A stretch of 64,000 nucleotides of DNA from Tamarix chinensis (GCA_030549775.1 CM060177.1:69638138-69702137), one strand, 5' to 3'; counted from the stretch's first letter, positions 11,079 through 25,292 are shown. Notes: generated by a model not told the origin, from the letters alone. A program made the numbers and translations.

Positions 11079-13382
11079 GTATTTTTCACTTATGCACTCC
11101 AACCACCCAAACTACTCTTCCCTCACTTTCTTAACCATTAAGTCACCTTTTCCCATGTAAAATTCACCCCCATGCAAGCCTTACACTTCCCATGCAAGAT
11201 TATTCTATGCTCCTATTTTATTCATATTATCCTTTTATTTATCCACCCATAAGTCATAAGACACTTAGACCTTTCTCACTTCCCTCTAACCACTCCACTT
11301 TCTTTACTTCCTTTATCTTTCCACAACCTCAACATACTACTTAGGGACTCAAACATGTATTCCATATAGGGTAGCAATATATAAGGCACAACACAAATAA
11401 AAGTCACATCACCATATTACACATACCATAACACATATACAATTTACCTTAGCTTATTGCTTAGCATGTTGTGCTACAAGTATAAAATCCATAACCACAT
11501 AAGATACATACATATAACAAAAACACATGAACACATAACACACAAATTGGTCCTTAACCGCATCCTTACCTAGAACGACACAGGGCTTGGAACATGACTC
11601 CTACGCCTCCTTAGGGGATGGATTTGGTTCACCTATAAGAGTGGAACACTAGTATTAACTTCCCTCTTATTCCTTTCATTATCCCCTAATTGATTTTTAG
11701 TAAGAAAATAATATTAGTAGTGATAATAATAATAATAGTATTAATAAGGTCAGTATTATTAAAGAGGCCAACAATAATATTAGTGGTAGGATCAACCATA
11801 ATAAGGTTAATAGTAGCAATGATGATACTACTAATAATAATAATGGTAGAATAGTAGTAGTGATGATTATGATTATGATAATAAGGCTAAAAATAAAAAT
11901 TATTCAAAATAATCAATACTTAAGTGATAGCAAGGGTTGGGTACAACAAAAAGTGGTGGTAGTAGATAAGGTGGCAGCGATGGCGGTAGTGGTAGTGGGA
12001 GTGATTTTAAAATTACAATCTTTGGGGTTGGAAGAGAGAAAGGGAGGTGGTGGTTGTGAGGTAGTAGGTTTGCTGGACCTATAGGGTTATAGTGGTGGTG
12101 GATGTGGTGGTCGAAGGTGGTGGAGAAGGAAGGAGGAGAAAGGAGATGGAGAAAGGGGAAAGGAAGGGTATGGGGAGGTATTGGAAGGTCTGCTAGGTTG
12201 AGAGGGAGGAAGCGGGGTGGTGGTTGTAGTGGAGGAAGTAGTGCAAGGCGACGATGGGGTGCAAAGGGCAGTTCAAGCTATCTACTTTGCATGGGTAGGG
12301 CGAGCTGTCTAGGGGGAGTTAGGGGCAAGGATTGGTCTAGTTTGGTGGATGGTAATGGAGGGAAGAAGCTAGGTAGTGGTTTGGATAGCGACGATTGGGG
12401 AAGCGTTTAATGGTGTGGTGGTGGCAATCTTGGGGAATTTTATAGGCAGTAAAAAAGGAAAGAAAGAAGGGTAAGGGCTGGGGTATTTATAGGCATGGGG
12501 TAGAGAAGAAGACAAGGGAGGATGAGGATAAGGGAGTAACAGGAGGCAGGGACTCGTCGGCCAGTGGTGGCAAGCCAGTACAAGCTTATAAAGTTGCAAG
12601 GTTGCAGAGGGTAAAGGGCAATTTTGGCAGGCTACAGGGGTATATTGTGAGGGTGTCAGGGTTGTAGAGGGTAGGGGCCTAGTGCATTGTAGTGCCAACT
12701 ACATGCCCTATAGGTTACGTCGAGGGAAAGTAAGGGAGAAAGGGGAGCCATGGCTGTGAAGCAACCATACGCACCAACAACAGGGGGAGCAAGGTAGGAG
12801 ATGGGGGTTGAAGGGGAAAAGGGAAAAAGGGTAGGGAGAAAAGGGGAGGGACGGGTGACGTTGAGCCGTGCGAGGGCGAGAAAATAAATAAAGGAGTGGG
12901 CTAGGCTATGTGGTGGGAGAAGGAGAGAAAGGGAGGAAGAGGAGGGGATGGGTGGGATGCAAGGGCGAGGCCCGGACCATGGAGAGGAGAGGAAAAAGGG
13001 AAAAAAGTGGAAAATGAAGAAAGGAAAAAAAAGGAAGAAAAGAGGGGGAAAAGGAAAAAAGAAAAAAAATGAGGTGGTTGGGGCATTTGGGATCTTTTTT
13101 GTGATTTTAATTTTTTTAAAGTAATAAAATTAGTAAAAATGAATAATTCCATTTTCTTTTTTATGTTAATTTAGCAATTTTGGTTAAATCTTCCTAAATT
13201 CCATTTAGTTAACAAATTACCCTAATCTCCCCTAATTTAGTCCTATATTATTTCCCTCTTTTTTTTCTTAATTAATCCCATTATATTAATCTTATTTTAT
13301 TTAAAACATTATATTTAATTAACCTAACATATTGACACCTATTTTATTATTAATTCTTAAATTAAGGCTTTGGGGTATTACA
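11079..13382 (-). repeat. Family A LTR, minus copy, truncated by the CACTA end
   Basis: Read on the minus strand the LTR begins TGTAATACCCCAAAG at 13382. It shows the family order: AT-rich start, GC-rich purine block (11900-13070), AAT-type microsatellites (11700-11880), then the block containing CCTAAGGAGGCGTAGGAG (reverse of 11605-11622), also present at about 24500 (minus) and 28985 (plus). The 3' half is missing where the CACTA end abuts. Open frames in the purine-rich part, on both strands, are compositional and not genes. Confidence 0.65.
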
Positions 13383-14085
13383 GATCATGTAATCATTATT
13401 ATGTTAAATCACACACTTTCTCTACCACTAAGTAAGACTAACCTTAAACAAATGACACCTCATTTGCACATGGCCATGATAACATTAGTCATGATTATCG
13501 AGGGGCCCAAATATATCTCTCTTATATCATGAGTGGGAAAAATCCCATAATAATCAACTATACACCTCTATATATATCACACCATGTCTGCTCATAACCT
13601 TTTTGGTCACCCCTAATAAGGATAACATTAAGCAAAATCAAAACATGATGATAATCATACTAGTATACACGAAGATCTCAAGTCATAGGACTATATACTA
13701 TTTAGAGAAAAGTTATGACACTTTTACACAATATTTAATGTACTGTCCTCCTACTAGGTTGGTCTAATACCATGTTCCATAGCATGTATCTATATTATTA
13801 TGTTGATATCCCATATCAATGATCAGTGGAAGATGATTATCAACTAATAAACATACTAGTCTTATGATCACTAATATCCCTTAATTAGATGGGACTAGAC
13901 TAGAGACAATTATTAAATAATAATCATTCTATCATTTAGTAGAGTTCCATAATCCAATCACATACTCGATTATCTATATAAAGACTAATTACTCAAAGGA
14001 ATAACAAAATTTGAATAAATAACATCAAATGATCATTTTATTAATAAGTACAATCACTAAATATGCAAATATAAATCATCAAGTA
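13383..14085 (-). repeat. Ty1/copia LTR and 3' untranslated region, minus orientation
   Basis: This segment follows, in minus orientation, the end of a copia polyprotein at 14090-14700, so it should be the 3' LTR region. The stretch 14010-14110 recurs at 18860-18980 (ATTAATAAGYACAATCAYTAAATAT), which supports a repeated LTR-type sequence. The exact LTR borders were not resolved. Confidence 0.5.
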
Positions 14086-14089
14086 TGAT

Positions 14090-14700
14090 TGGTTCCAAGG
14101 AATATCTCCTTCTATATCCCACTTACACTAGGACCAATCATGCATAATACTACTACCTTGTGAACTAGTATGATGCTCATATTTAGGTTGTGGAAGAGGC
14201 TTAGTTAATGGATTAGCAATATTTACTTCTATATGAACCTTGCATAAATTCACATCACCCCTATGTACCATCTCCCAAATGATGTGATATATCCTAAGTA
14301 TGTGCTTGGTCTTCTAATGAGACCTTGGCTCCTTAGCCTATGCAATAGCTCCATTGTTGTCATAGTAGAAACAAAATGGACTCAGAATGCTTGGAACTAC
14401 GTCCAGTTTAGTGATGAATTTCCTAATCCAAACATTATCCTTTGATTCTTCTAAAGTAGCAATATACTTAGCTTCTGTTGTAGAATTAGCAATTGTGTAA
14501 CTCTTCCAACTGACAACACCGTCTTTAAGGTAAAATACATAACTTGATTGTGATTGGAAATTATCCCTATCTATTTGGAAACTCATATCTATGTAACCAC
14601 TTACTACCAAATCATGTTCTCCTTCATATACCAAGAAAATTTCATTCATTCTTCTTGTACTTGAAAATGTTCTTAACTATAGTCTAGTGGCTATCACTAG
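14090..14700 (-). pseudogene. Ty1/copia RNase H, C-terminal fragment
   Basis: The minus strand from 14649 down encodes DLVVSGYIDMSF, then a segment with GVVSWKSYTIANSTTEAKYI near 14465-14530, VWIRKFITKLDVVP and FYYDNNGAI near 14340. These are the standard C-terminal RNase H motifs of plant copia pol: the D of GYID, the E of TEAKYI and the D of DNNGA. RNase H degrades the RNA of the RNA/DNA hybrid in reverse transcription. Reading continues with stops to an LTKPLPQPKY-like tail near 14190. Everything upstream (RT, integrase, gag) is missing. Confidence 0.85.
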
Positions 14701-16559
14701 GGTCAAACTGGAATCTACTTGCCATGCTAATAGAACATGAGACATCCAAGTGAGTTCATAAAATGCCATATATGATAGAAATAATGGCTGAAGCATATGT
14801 AATTCTACACATGTTGATGCAATAGAAAACACTCAAGAATTATCTTTCATAATTATGGAACCAATTATCCTTCATTTAAAAAGTATATCCTACAAATTTG
14901 AAGACCAACAGATGGTTACATTATTAGAAATGTAAAAAACAAGCAACTAAGTGCCTACGTGAATATGTATGGCATGCGTGGAAGTAGCGACCATATGCAT
15001 GGGGAGCTTCTTTACAAACTTATTGAGTATTATTAAGTAATTTAGCTAATTTATCAAATAAGTAGTAAAGTTGGATAATAAAGTTAGCATAAAGGTGGTA
15101 TAATATATTTTAGCTTGGGATATTTCCAATTATGCTTTTAGCTAGTGGTAAAAAAGGTTAAACGCTACTAAGAATGTCAAGTAAGAGCATGATAAAGATT
15201 TGAATTGAAGTTGAAGATAAAAATTAAATTTGAAAACAAGTGAATTTTTTTTTAGTTCAAAGTCAAGTAAATAGAATATGTGTAAACAGTTTAGCTAAAA
15301 AGTTTTAATCTCTTTATCTGTATGAATTAGAAATTAATCGATATATTTTCTACTATTCTTAATCCATATTTTCCTTCCATAATTACCATTAAAATCCCAC
15401 TCTAATTTATTCTTAATCAAAGCCCTAACTCAGTATACATAACCAAAGCTCTAACCCTTACATACCAATCAAATGCAACCTTATTATTTTTTTCAAACCA
15501 AACCCTAACCCTAACCCTGAACCACAACTCTAACCATCATCCAACCCCTAACTTTCAAAACCAAATATCATCATCATTCCATCATCGAATGTATATGTTA
15601 ATTAGTACATTCCATTAGAACCATCATCATTGTTAAACCATCATCAAAGAATCTTACCTTTCTTATTCGATTAATCACCATCAAGTTTCCATCCCATTCG
15701 AGCATTTTAAAACCTAATACATCATCATCGAATCTTTTTCTACTCAAGACTAACAAAATCGAACCATATTTAGACCAATTTGAGAATTACACCCTCTCAC
15801 TCACATCATATTGTATAGGAAAGAAAACCTCTTAGAGTCTTGCATATTTTACCTATGGAGTAACTTCCTGATATAAATACTCTAACTTAATCTAATTGAT
15901 ATCATGAATTATATCAATCATATGGACTTTAATATGAAGATTTAATGTGATTTTATGATGATTTTTTTCATAATTTGGTCCACTTGTTCTTGTTTACTTA
16001 ACTTGATCATATTTTCTAGGTATTTCAAGAATATGGGAACAAAAGGAGCTAAAATGCAATAGCTAGAATAAAATAGAAGAAAACACAAGTGCTCAAAGTA
16101 TGAAAAGGAATAAAGACTTAAAAATCCAAACATGGTGCGATATGAATTTGGAAAAGTGTTGAACATGAAAGATGTAGATATATTTGTTAAATTTCTAACG
16201 CATCAAAAATCAGATCAATCTAAAGTCAAAAAAAAATTTATGACTAAAATACAAAACATGCATAAAGCAAAAGCATTGAAATGACACTGATGTGTTGATT
16301 CACACAATCATGTTGATGGGCAGTTACGTCTATATAAACTTATTTTTTATTCAATTTGGGAGAGAAGCGAAGGGGATAAAAAGATGGTTACTTTGAGAGA
16401 ACTAAAGAGAGATTTAGGGTTACTTGTTTGGAATCACCCAATCTAATCCTACCTCCAATTCATCCACAATCTTCCATCTCTTGATCTCAATTTCTAATTC
16501 CTCGTCAGACAAATAGAAAAGTAAATTTCTCATCATAAATAAAGAGATTATTATTTACA
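14701..16559. other. Decayed repeat sequence with an LTR-like promoter block
   Basis: No gene was found. A telomere-like run of CCCTAA units lies at 15497-15525. The part 15930-16500 resembles the outer region of a Ty3/gypsy element: a segment with TTTCTAACGCATCAAAAATC at 16193-16212 of the kind common in plant retrotransposon LTRs, and a TATA-like CTATATAAACTTA near 16330. Borders are not clear. Confidence 0.35.
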
Positions 16560-18345
16560 TGCCCCAAATTCCTACTTTTAAAAATTATAGTTAAATAGGT
16601 TTTCTTAGGAAAATTAATTAAATAAATTATTTTAATTAAAATAAAAGGAAATTAATTAGGACAAATCAAGAAGAAATTTATATATATTTTTTAATTAGGA
16701 AGAAATTTGAGTATTTTAGCTAATTAAGGATTTTATTTTGAAAATTAATTAAATAAATTATTTTATTTAAACAAGAGAGAATAAATAGGGTAAAATTAAT
16801 AGGAATGTTATAAATAATTTAATTGGAGAAAATTAGAGTGACTTGCTAATTAAAATGAAATTTATGAAAAATCTTTCAAAAACCCTAAATTAGCCTAAAG
16901 AGAAAAATTAAATATTATTTTATTTAAATATTATTACTTTTAAATAATCCAAATATCATAATTAATTTAATTAACCCAACCCACTATTTTTCTCTTTTTC
17001 CCTTTTTCCTTTTCCTTTTCTTTCCTTTTTCTTTCTTTTTCTTTCTTCTTCTTTTCTTTTCTTACCTCTTCCCCAACTTGGGCCTAGCATCCACGGTCCA
17101 TTCCTCTCTTTCCTTTCTTTTCTTCTTCCTTCAATAGCCTAGGGCGCTGCGCCTTACTCCTTTTTCCCCCAGGAATGCCAGATTTCAACTAAATTTCCCT
17201 TCCTTTCTTTTTCTCCTCAGCCATCGATCTGTACCCCCCTCACCTTCTTCTCCCTCCCTCTTCTTCTCCCCCGTAGTCGACCAGTAACTGTCCCGAGATT
17301 GACTCCACCGAGCATGCCCAATTATACCAACCATTTTCCCCTCTCTTCCTAGTTGATTCATCAACCACTTCTCCCCTCTTCTCGCATGATCTCCTCTATC
17401 TTTCCTAAGTCCAACCTCTGCCATGTTTGAATTTGTCGCCGGCCAATCGTTACTGGCCAGCTCCCTCACCCCCTGCCCTATCCTCCATTCTTCCCTTCGA
17501 CCTTATCCCCTATCTTAGCTTATAAATATATCCAAACTAGCCTGAGCTCAAGCTTTTTTCCCTGAAACCAAGAAATCATCCCTCTCGTGCGCCGCCTCCA
17601 TTTTAGACACCATCTCCGCCGCCATTGGCCAACTCCTTCTCCCACCTATGCCTTCCCTACATCATACTCTACCCAACTATACCATCCCCTCTCTCAATTT
17701 GCCTTGCACGAGCCACCCCGGCCATGCAAAGTCTACTTCCCAATCGGCCCTTTCTTCAACCTCTATCGCCCTTCGCACCACCATTAGCCACCTCTCCTGC
17801 CATAACCACTATCCCCTACACCTCCCAATCTATCTTGTAGACCACCCTATACCTTCCCCTACCTTTCTTTTCCTTCTCCTCCCTCTCCTCCTCTATTTCT
17901 CTTCTTCTTCCACTTTCGACCACCACCATCGCCGTTGTACGCCACCACCTTTTGCTGCACCACCACCTTCATTCTACTCCTATCCACCTAGCCAACCCTA
18001 ACACCCCAACTCCCACCTTCATTCTACCTCTCCTTTTCCCAACATTCAAAATTTTCCGTTTTCTTCTCTTTTTCCGGCCACCGGCGCTGCCACCGTGCAC
18101 CACCTCCAGTGTCGGCTGTTACTACTAGTCTAAGGTTGAACCTTAAACCCTCTCAACTCTTTTTCACTATTTATACAAGCTTTAATTTATTTTATTTCAT
18201 TTATTCAAATATATATACTAATATTATTATTATTGTTATTACTACTACTACTACTACTACTAATGTTTTTATTATTATTTCTATTGAGGGTTGAAGCCCT
18301 ATTATATTTTTATTTCAATTATAATATTATTATTCTTATTGTTGC

Positions 18346-18440
<95 letters not shown>

Positions 18441-18579
18441 ATCAACTTCGATGTCAGTATTATTATTCTATATAGGGCTGAAACCCTATTGTGCTCATTT
18501 TGAACTTTAGTAGTAGTATTATAAATATCAAGTCTTATTATTATCAATATTATGAATATTTTTATCATTAGCATTTATA

Positions 18580-18612
<33 letters not shown>

Positions 18613-18860
18613 TATTAAGTTTATTATTATTCAATGTAGGGTCAAAACCCTACTTCATTTTAGTTTCAATTTTTATCATTACTATTATTATCGTTATTAT
18701 TATTATTATTATTGCAATATTAGTATGGTTTTTATCATTATTATTATTACTATTTCATTATTGTTATTATTACTAAATTTTATTATTAATGTTACTAATA
18801 TTATTATTAATATTATTTAGTGAAGGGGTCGGAGCCCTTATTTCACTTTGTTTTTAAATT
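16560..18860 (+). repeat. Family A LTR, plus copy (5' half)
   Basis: It begins TGCCCCAAATTCC, matching the inferred LTR start at 27162 (minus) and 13382 (minus). The order is AT-rich start, pyrimidine-rich and GC-rich block (16990-18110), then trinucleotide microsatellites. The motif GGGCTGAAACCCTATTGTGC at 18474-18493 is found in reverse at 25190-25215, and another block at 18825-18850 pairs with 24720-24745. It stops where a copia LTR piece begins near 18860. Frames at 17587-18001 and 18233-18574 are compositional. Confidence 0.7.
18343..18440. repeat. Compound (ATT)n(GTT)n microsatellite
   Basis: About nineteen ATT units are followed by about thirteen GTT units, flanked by further ATT and ACT arrays at 18215-18262 and 18570-18612. 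Equivalent arrays occupy the same position in the other family A copies. Confidence 0.95.
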
Positions 18861-18990
18861 ACCCAAAGGGAAAATATTTTTTTAATAAATAACATAAAAT
18901 GATGTTTTTATTAATAAGCACAATCATTAAATATAAAAATACAAACCATCATGTATGATCGATTCTAGGGGATATCTTCATCAAATCTTA
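18860..18990 (-). repeat. Ty1/copia LTR fragment
   Basis: The segment is similar to 14010-14120, including TTATTAATAAGCACAATCA and CATGTATGATYG followed by GATATCTTC. It is a short piece of the same copia family, in the same orientation as the 13383-14700 remnant. Confidence 0.55.
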
Positions 18991-20594
18991 CCTCTAATAT
19001 GTGGTTTGAATAAGCATGTGATGTAACGTATTCTATAAAGGGTGAATTTTATAAGTTTATATGAGAGTTTAGCTTAGATCGGTGCATGTTGAATTCTTTG
19101 TGAATTTAGAGGGAAAAAAAGCATGATTATAGAGAAAATATGGTCAATTTGCTTGATTTTGAAGTATGGTTCAGTTTATGAGCTGGTAATATATTGTCTA
19201 TGGTAGGTTTTGGGTTGGATTTGGTAGGATTCTAGAGTGTGATTCACATGAAAAATTTTTGCTCTGTGATGTTAGGGGAAAAGTAATCCACTAGTTAGGT
19301 CAAACCAATCAAATGATCCTTAAAACAATTAAATAGTTAGCCCAAATAGATTAATCAATGGGTCTATGGTGACCTTGGTTGCTTTCTTCTTAAACCCAAT
19401 GAATGATTTGGAAGAATCGATCAATTGGTCATAGAAGAGTTGACTATTTTGGACAAACCAATTACCCAGTTTAAAGGAACCCTATTTTGGCTAAGCCAAA
19501 AAAATCTACTTATAGGCCCAAACCGATCGACTAGTTGTAAAACTGATCAACTGATTAGGCTAAACCAATGGATTGGTTTAGCTAAATTGTGTCATTTTGA
19601 TCCATTGGCCTTGATATACTTTGATATTATGCCTAATGATGTAGTATAATTATTTAATAATAGAAATACATCTTTTTGGCATGGATTGACAACCTAATGG
19701 ATGGATTAAATGCATCATAATTCATGGAATACTCAATAGGTATTTGTGAAGGCCTTAGTGGAAAAAACCCTATAAAGTGCTTTATAACTTTAAAGGGTAA
19801 TGTGATCTAGATTATTGGCCTAAATGGAGTATTTTGAGGGATTAATTAACATTAGTTAAGCAATAATGGAAATCCCACCCCCATGGTTGGGGTAATAAAA
19901 ATGGTTAAGATGGAATAAGCTTATGGATGCCTTACTTGCATGTTGTATAAGCCTTATATGATCACATAACCGTGAAAATAATACGCTTATCACTTAAAGT
20001 AGAAGATGATCAAGCTATATATAGGTCTAGGTTACCCGATCCTCAATTAGCTACCGGGGGCTAGTCTGCATTTGGGCATTTATTGGTGCTTCTAAGCTTT
20101 TCCTCAAGGAAGGATCCTAGCATATCATAGTACCTTACCACTCTAAACACTAATGATGTATGAGAAGGTATCGATACTAAAAAGTTTGGTCATCTAGGTG
20201 ATTTTGTAATTTGACCGTACTCTAAGCCAATTGGTAGTTACTTGGCTTTGGTCAGACTCTAATATCATCACCTGCGAAATGGGTAGTCTCGATGCTTCAA
20301 AAGGCATTCTAAGGAATCTTAAAAGATACAACAACTGAACTTAGAATTTTATCAACCAATACATTTCCTAACAAAATAATTTCCTCAAACCTCCAATCAA
20401 GATCAAGCTCAATTCTCTATACAAAGTTCATCAGCAACACCCTAAGTATATATCTCCAAATACTAAGACCAATTCAAAGAAAAAATTCTAACTTTCAATC
20501 CTCACAAAACTAAATTAGGTTTATAAACATTTAGGAAATGGAATCTTTCAAAAATAGAATAGGGGATTTTAAATAAAAATCTTTGATAACAAAT
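18991..20594. other. Anonymous repeat-derived sequence
   Basis: No recognisable coding domain. Parts read like LTR or untranslated retrotransposon DNA, for example the repeated phrase around AACCAATCGATC between 19300 and 19600, but no terminal repeats or target duplications were found. Confidence 0.35.
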
Positions 20595-22739
20595 TGTAAC
20601 ACTCCCATTTTACTAATGAAAATTTTCATTTCGCAAAAGAGTTAATTACCAAAATACTAGGTGTTACTACCCCACTTAGCATAAGTCTCATTATCTTATC
20701 TTTCTTATGAAAATTTCTAAGGCTAAAACAAACCATAACAAAAGTAAATTAATGAAAATGTGAGACATTACACAAATAAAAAGTTATGGATAATATACTT
20801 CATAAAATAATGGAAAATTAAAACTGAAAATAAGGGACATAAGGGTGTGAAAAACCCGATTATATAAAAAAATAGGTTCTCGAAGGAATACACTAGTTTA
20901 TATTATCTCTTAGACCTAAAGGCCCACTCTTAAAATGTAATATCTTCCCGAGGACTCTCTTCCTTATCCCTATAGTACTCCTAGAGCCACTCCATACCCT
21001 TCACATAGTCATCTGCAAAAGTAGTATTAGTACAACTTCCATATACTGAATAAATCACAATGTCTAGAATGCCCACATTACACACAGTTACACAATAATT
21101 CGAAAACATATTGGATCACAAAGCATGTACCATAATAACATACAATAATTATGGAATAGTATAAATAACATAAAGTCTCAAGAAGAATAATAAAACATAT
21201 TAGTTCACTTTACATCATCTCAAGGTCTAGTAGTCATATCTAATTAATCAAATAAATTACGAAAACTAAGGTAGGGAAATGAGGCGAATATCAAACCAAA
21301 AAATCCAAAATAATTCCAAATACCAAGGTAAGGCACTAAGGTGACTACCAAACAAATAAATAAAACAAATCTCTTTTATTTTCTTACACAATAGGTAATT
21401 CCATTTTACATTACTCAAGGGGGATACAATCAACCCAGGGATACCGAAGTCCACCAATTCATATTGGCACCCAAAGGTGACATAATATCCTTACTCTTAA
21501 ACCCGGGGAATTTGTGGTCCACCTAGTCATACCAGTACACAAAGGTAACATAGTATCCTCCAACCTCAGTTACTTAGTCCTTAAATATCAATACTCCCTA
21601 TACGACCCATAAGTTACCTATAGAGTATAATATCGCCTTACTAAGGCATAATGGCATACTAACGAAATAAAACAAATAAGGAAAAACACCTCATATCTAG
21701 GGTAGCTTATCCTAATAAGCAACCATTTTCAAATAGATATCTTTAACTTTAAGTATTAATATTTTATAAGGTGATCATAGATGTCACATACTACATAACG
21801 TTTTTATATTTAACCATTTTTCCTTTTATTTCCAATTATTAAGGTAAACCCTAACGTCATTAGTCTATTTCAAGCTCGGTCAACATTAAGGTTAACATAT
21901 CAAAATTATAATTCAATTATAACATTTTATTACTCATAAAAGATACATTAGGTCAAATTTATCAAAATGCCCTTTAAAACCCTAGCTTTGCCATTTTATT
22001 TCTTTTTCATACCGAGCATTGTTATTATGAGAAATGTGCCATTCATAGGCTAAAACACAATATTTCACATTAATTTAGCATGTAGTTAATCTTTTTATTT
22101 TGGCTATTAACTATATTTTCACTTTTCATGCATTTAGTGTGTTGCGCCCACAAAAACATCTTCATGTAAATCTCATGTATCGCATCTTCCATGTAGCATG
22201 TACATACATTTTAAAACATAATAAAACATTTAAATAGGAAAATTATCATCATAATACCTATAGGGAATATCTCTAACCCTATGTCATCCAAATAGAAATT
22301 ATCATAGCTAACCCTAATCATGCGTATATGCATCCATACGAGTCATAGTAACCCTGACTACTATACAATAGCAATCATGAGATATTTAGCATATCATTCA
22401 AATCATAACTTGACAAGGATGAAAACCCTAATAAAACCCTAGACATGCATACATAAATCATGTAATATATTACCACGAATATAGCTTAACTTTCAACAAT
22501 TATGTGGGAATGAGCAGCGCCCATAAAACAGATGATCAGTATGCTATGTACTGAGCAAGGTAACCGAGCACTAAGGCCAACACAAAAGCACATAATCCAT
22601 GTAGAATAATAACAGGGCATAATCACCAACACAATAACATACACGAAAATGAACGATCAGGTGAAAATGCCAAGATCCAATATAGTTTAGATTAATTACT
22701 TCATAAATCCTTTATTAAAATATTTTCACACCAAGCTCT

Positions 22740-23100
22740 TTATCAAGTCCATACTAGTACGGGAACCCTGCTATTTTAGCTGGTGGATTGGTCACGAGTG
22801 TACATGCCCTGCCACTATTTTAGTCAGTGGATCGGTCACGAGGGTAACATACCCTGCCACTATTTTATGCCCGTGGATCAGTTTGAGCCCTTCTAGTACG
22901 ATGTTCCACTGTAAGTAATTAGTGTCTTTCCTATCTCTTAGAAACTATAGGGTTTGATTTTGTTGAGCTTGGGATCCCCCACTATTATAGCCGGTGGATC
23001 GGTCACGAGGGTAGATGCCCTGCCACTATTTTAGCCAGTGGATCAGTCGTGAGGGAAACATTCCCTGCCACTATTATGCTGGTGGATTGGTCTAGGTCCG
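22740..23100. repeat. Tandem CCACTATTTTAGCCRGTGGATC array in family A LTR
   Basis: Five to six degenerate units share CCCTGCCACTATT and GTGGATCGGTCACGAGG. Each unit is itself a short inverted repeat, CCACTAT with a GTGG partner. Related arrays occur at 30040-30390 (plus) and 35420-35900 (minus) in the other copies. Confidence 0.8.
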
Positions 23101-23534
23101 GCTCATCATCTTCCACTTTACGTAATTAATGTTTTAAGTATCTTATTCAAAAGATTTCACCATGGACATGCAAGAAGCATTCTCTTTATACTTCACACAT
23201 CACAAATCATAAAAGTCCACCATCATAATTACACTTTAATCACCAAATACACATGATAATACAAAAATTCTAAGCAACCACAACAAACCCTAATTGTCCA
23301 CGCAATCCTAGTTCGGTCTCCTACATACCCTTATATAATCTCCACATACTATTTTTCATCCAAAATGTTCAAACACCCAAATAGCACTTACATTACCTTC
23401 CTTATACCCCAAATCAACCTTTCATACATAAATTTCACTCCCATGTAAACTTTACACATCTCATGCAATGTTTTGAACTTTTCATGCAAACCCTAAATCC
23501 CATGCAATTATTAACACCCATGTAAAACCCTAAC

Positions 23535-23712
23535 TCTACCATGTAAACCCTAATACCACCATACAACCATTAATACCACCATACAACCATTAATACCACC
23601 ATACAAACCCTAATACCACTTTGCAACCATTAATACCACCATACAACCATTAATACCACCATGCAACCATTAATACCACCATGAAAACCCCAATACCACC
23701 ATGTAAACCCTA
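23535..23712. repeat. 20-bp minisatellite
   Basis: Nine or so copies of a 20-bp unit, CATACAACCATTAATACCAC, with small changes at the ends of the array. A looser array of about 30-bp units (TAGATTCTCCCATA with CATAAAT) follows at 23846-24130. Confidence 0.9.
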
Positions 23713-24814
23713 GATTCTGTCATACAAAACCCCAAATTCAATCCACATAGAACTAGAGATCCATCCATACCAAACCCTAGATTCAAACCATATAAAACCC
23801 AAAGATTCATCCATATAATAAAATTGATTAGATTCTCCTATTCATAACCACAAATTAGATTCTCCCATACAAGACCATAAGTTAGATTCTTCCACATAAA
23901 ACCATAAATTAGAATCTCCCATATAAACCATAAATTAGATTCTCCCATATAACATCATAAATTACATTCTCCCATACAACATCATAATTTAGATTCTCCC
24001 ATATAACATCATAAGTTAGATTCTCCTATATACACCATACATTAATTCCTCTCACACAAAACCATGCCAAACCATAAATTAGATATTCCTATATAAGACC
24101 ATAAATCAACTTCTTTTATACAAAACCATAAATTTCCCATTTTATTCTTTCACTCATGAATCATTAGAATACTTAGGTCAACTCACATCTCTTGGTCAAC
24201 TTATTTCCCCTATTCTCCTTTTTCATCCTTTCTCCCACACAAGCCACATCAACATCCTCACATGTATGTCTTACAGGGCCACAAAACATATCATCACATA
24301 TATATAATATTTCATCACATATAGTACACATGCCATACAAAAACATACTTCAACTCCACGTTATACCACATATAAAATAATTAATAATGATAAACATAAG
24401 ATACATAGCATGCAAAGAACATAATGCATATAAGCATACAAAAGGCCTTAGCACCCCTTACCTAAAATGACACCGGTCTTGGAGCACTCTCCTACGCCTC
24501 CTTAGAGCTTTGACTGGTTTTACCTATTATGAGGGAAAAGCTAAAATTAGACTCCCTCCTATCAAAAATACTATTAATCACTAACTTAATATAAGACTAG
24601 GCTTTTGATAAAATATTAAAATAATAATAGCAAAAATACCAAAAATAATATCAATATTAATATTAACAAGAATAATAAAAATAGTAACAATAATAATAAA
24701 AAAGGACATTACTCAAAAACATAGTGAAATAAGGACTTCAACCCCTTTACTAATATAATACTAATAATAATATTACTAAAACAAATAACCAAATTTAGTA
24801 ATAATAATGATGAT

Positions 24815-24816
24815 GA

Positions 24817-24887
<71 letters not shown>

Positions 24888-24901
24888 TGATGATCATGAT
24901 C

Positions 24902-24939
<38 letters not shown>

Positions 24940-25058
24940 AAAGGCCGTAATAATATTACAAAATAATAATAACCATAATGGTAATAATAGTAAAGATAAT
25001 GATTGAAGATTAAAAGAAGTAGGATTTCCACCCCACATTGAATAATAATAGCTTAATA

Positions 25059-25090
<32 letters not shown>

Positions 25091-25292
25091 CAACAACATT
25101 AATAATAATAATAATAATAATAATACTACTAATAACCCTAGTAATGATAAGACATGATATTTATAATACTACTACTAAAATTTAAAATAAGCACAATAGG
25201 GTTTCAGCCCTATATAAACTAATAATACTAACACTTGAAAATAATAATAATGATCGTAATAATAATAATAATAATATAATAATAATAATAAT

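Noticed and set aside
17185..18001. Gene in the pyrimidine-rich GC block
   Set aside because: It is part of the family A LTR, mirrored at 25700-26700; frames are short, overlapping and of biased composition.
18233..18574. Long open frames of poly-Ile, poly-Leu, poly-Val and poly-Asn
   Set aside because: They are translations of ATT/GTT microsatellites; the same holds for 24709-25417 and 28086-28657.
22740..23100. CRISPR-like array
   Set aside because: Units are degenerate and the spaces between them are themselves repeated; the genome is a plant's.
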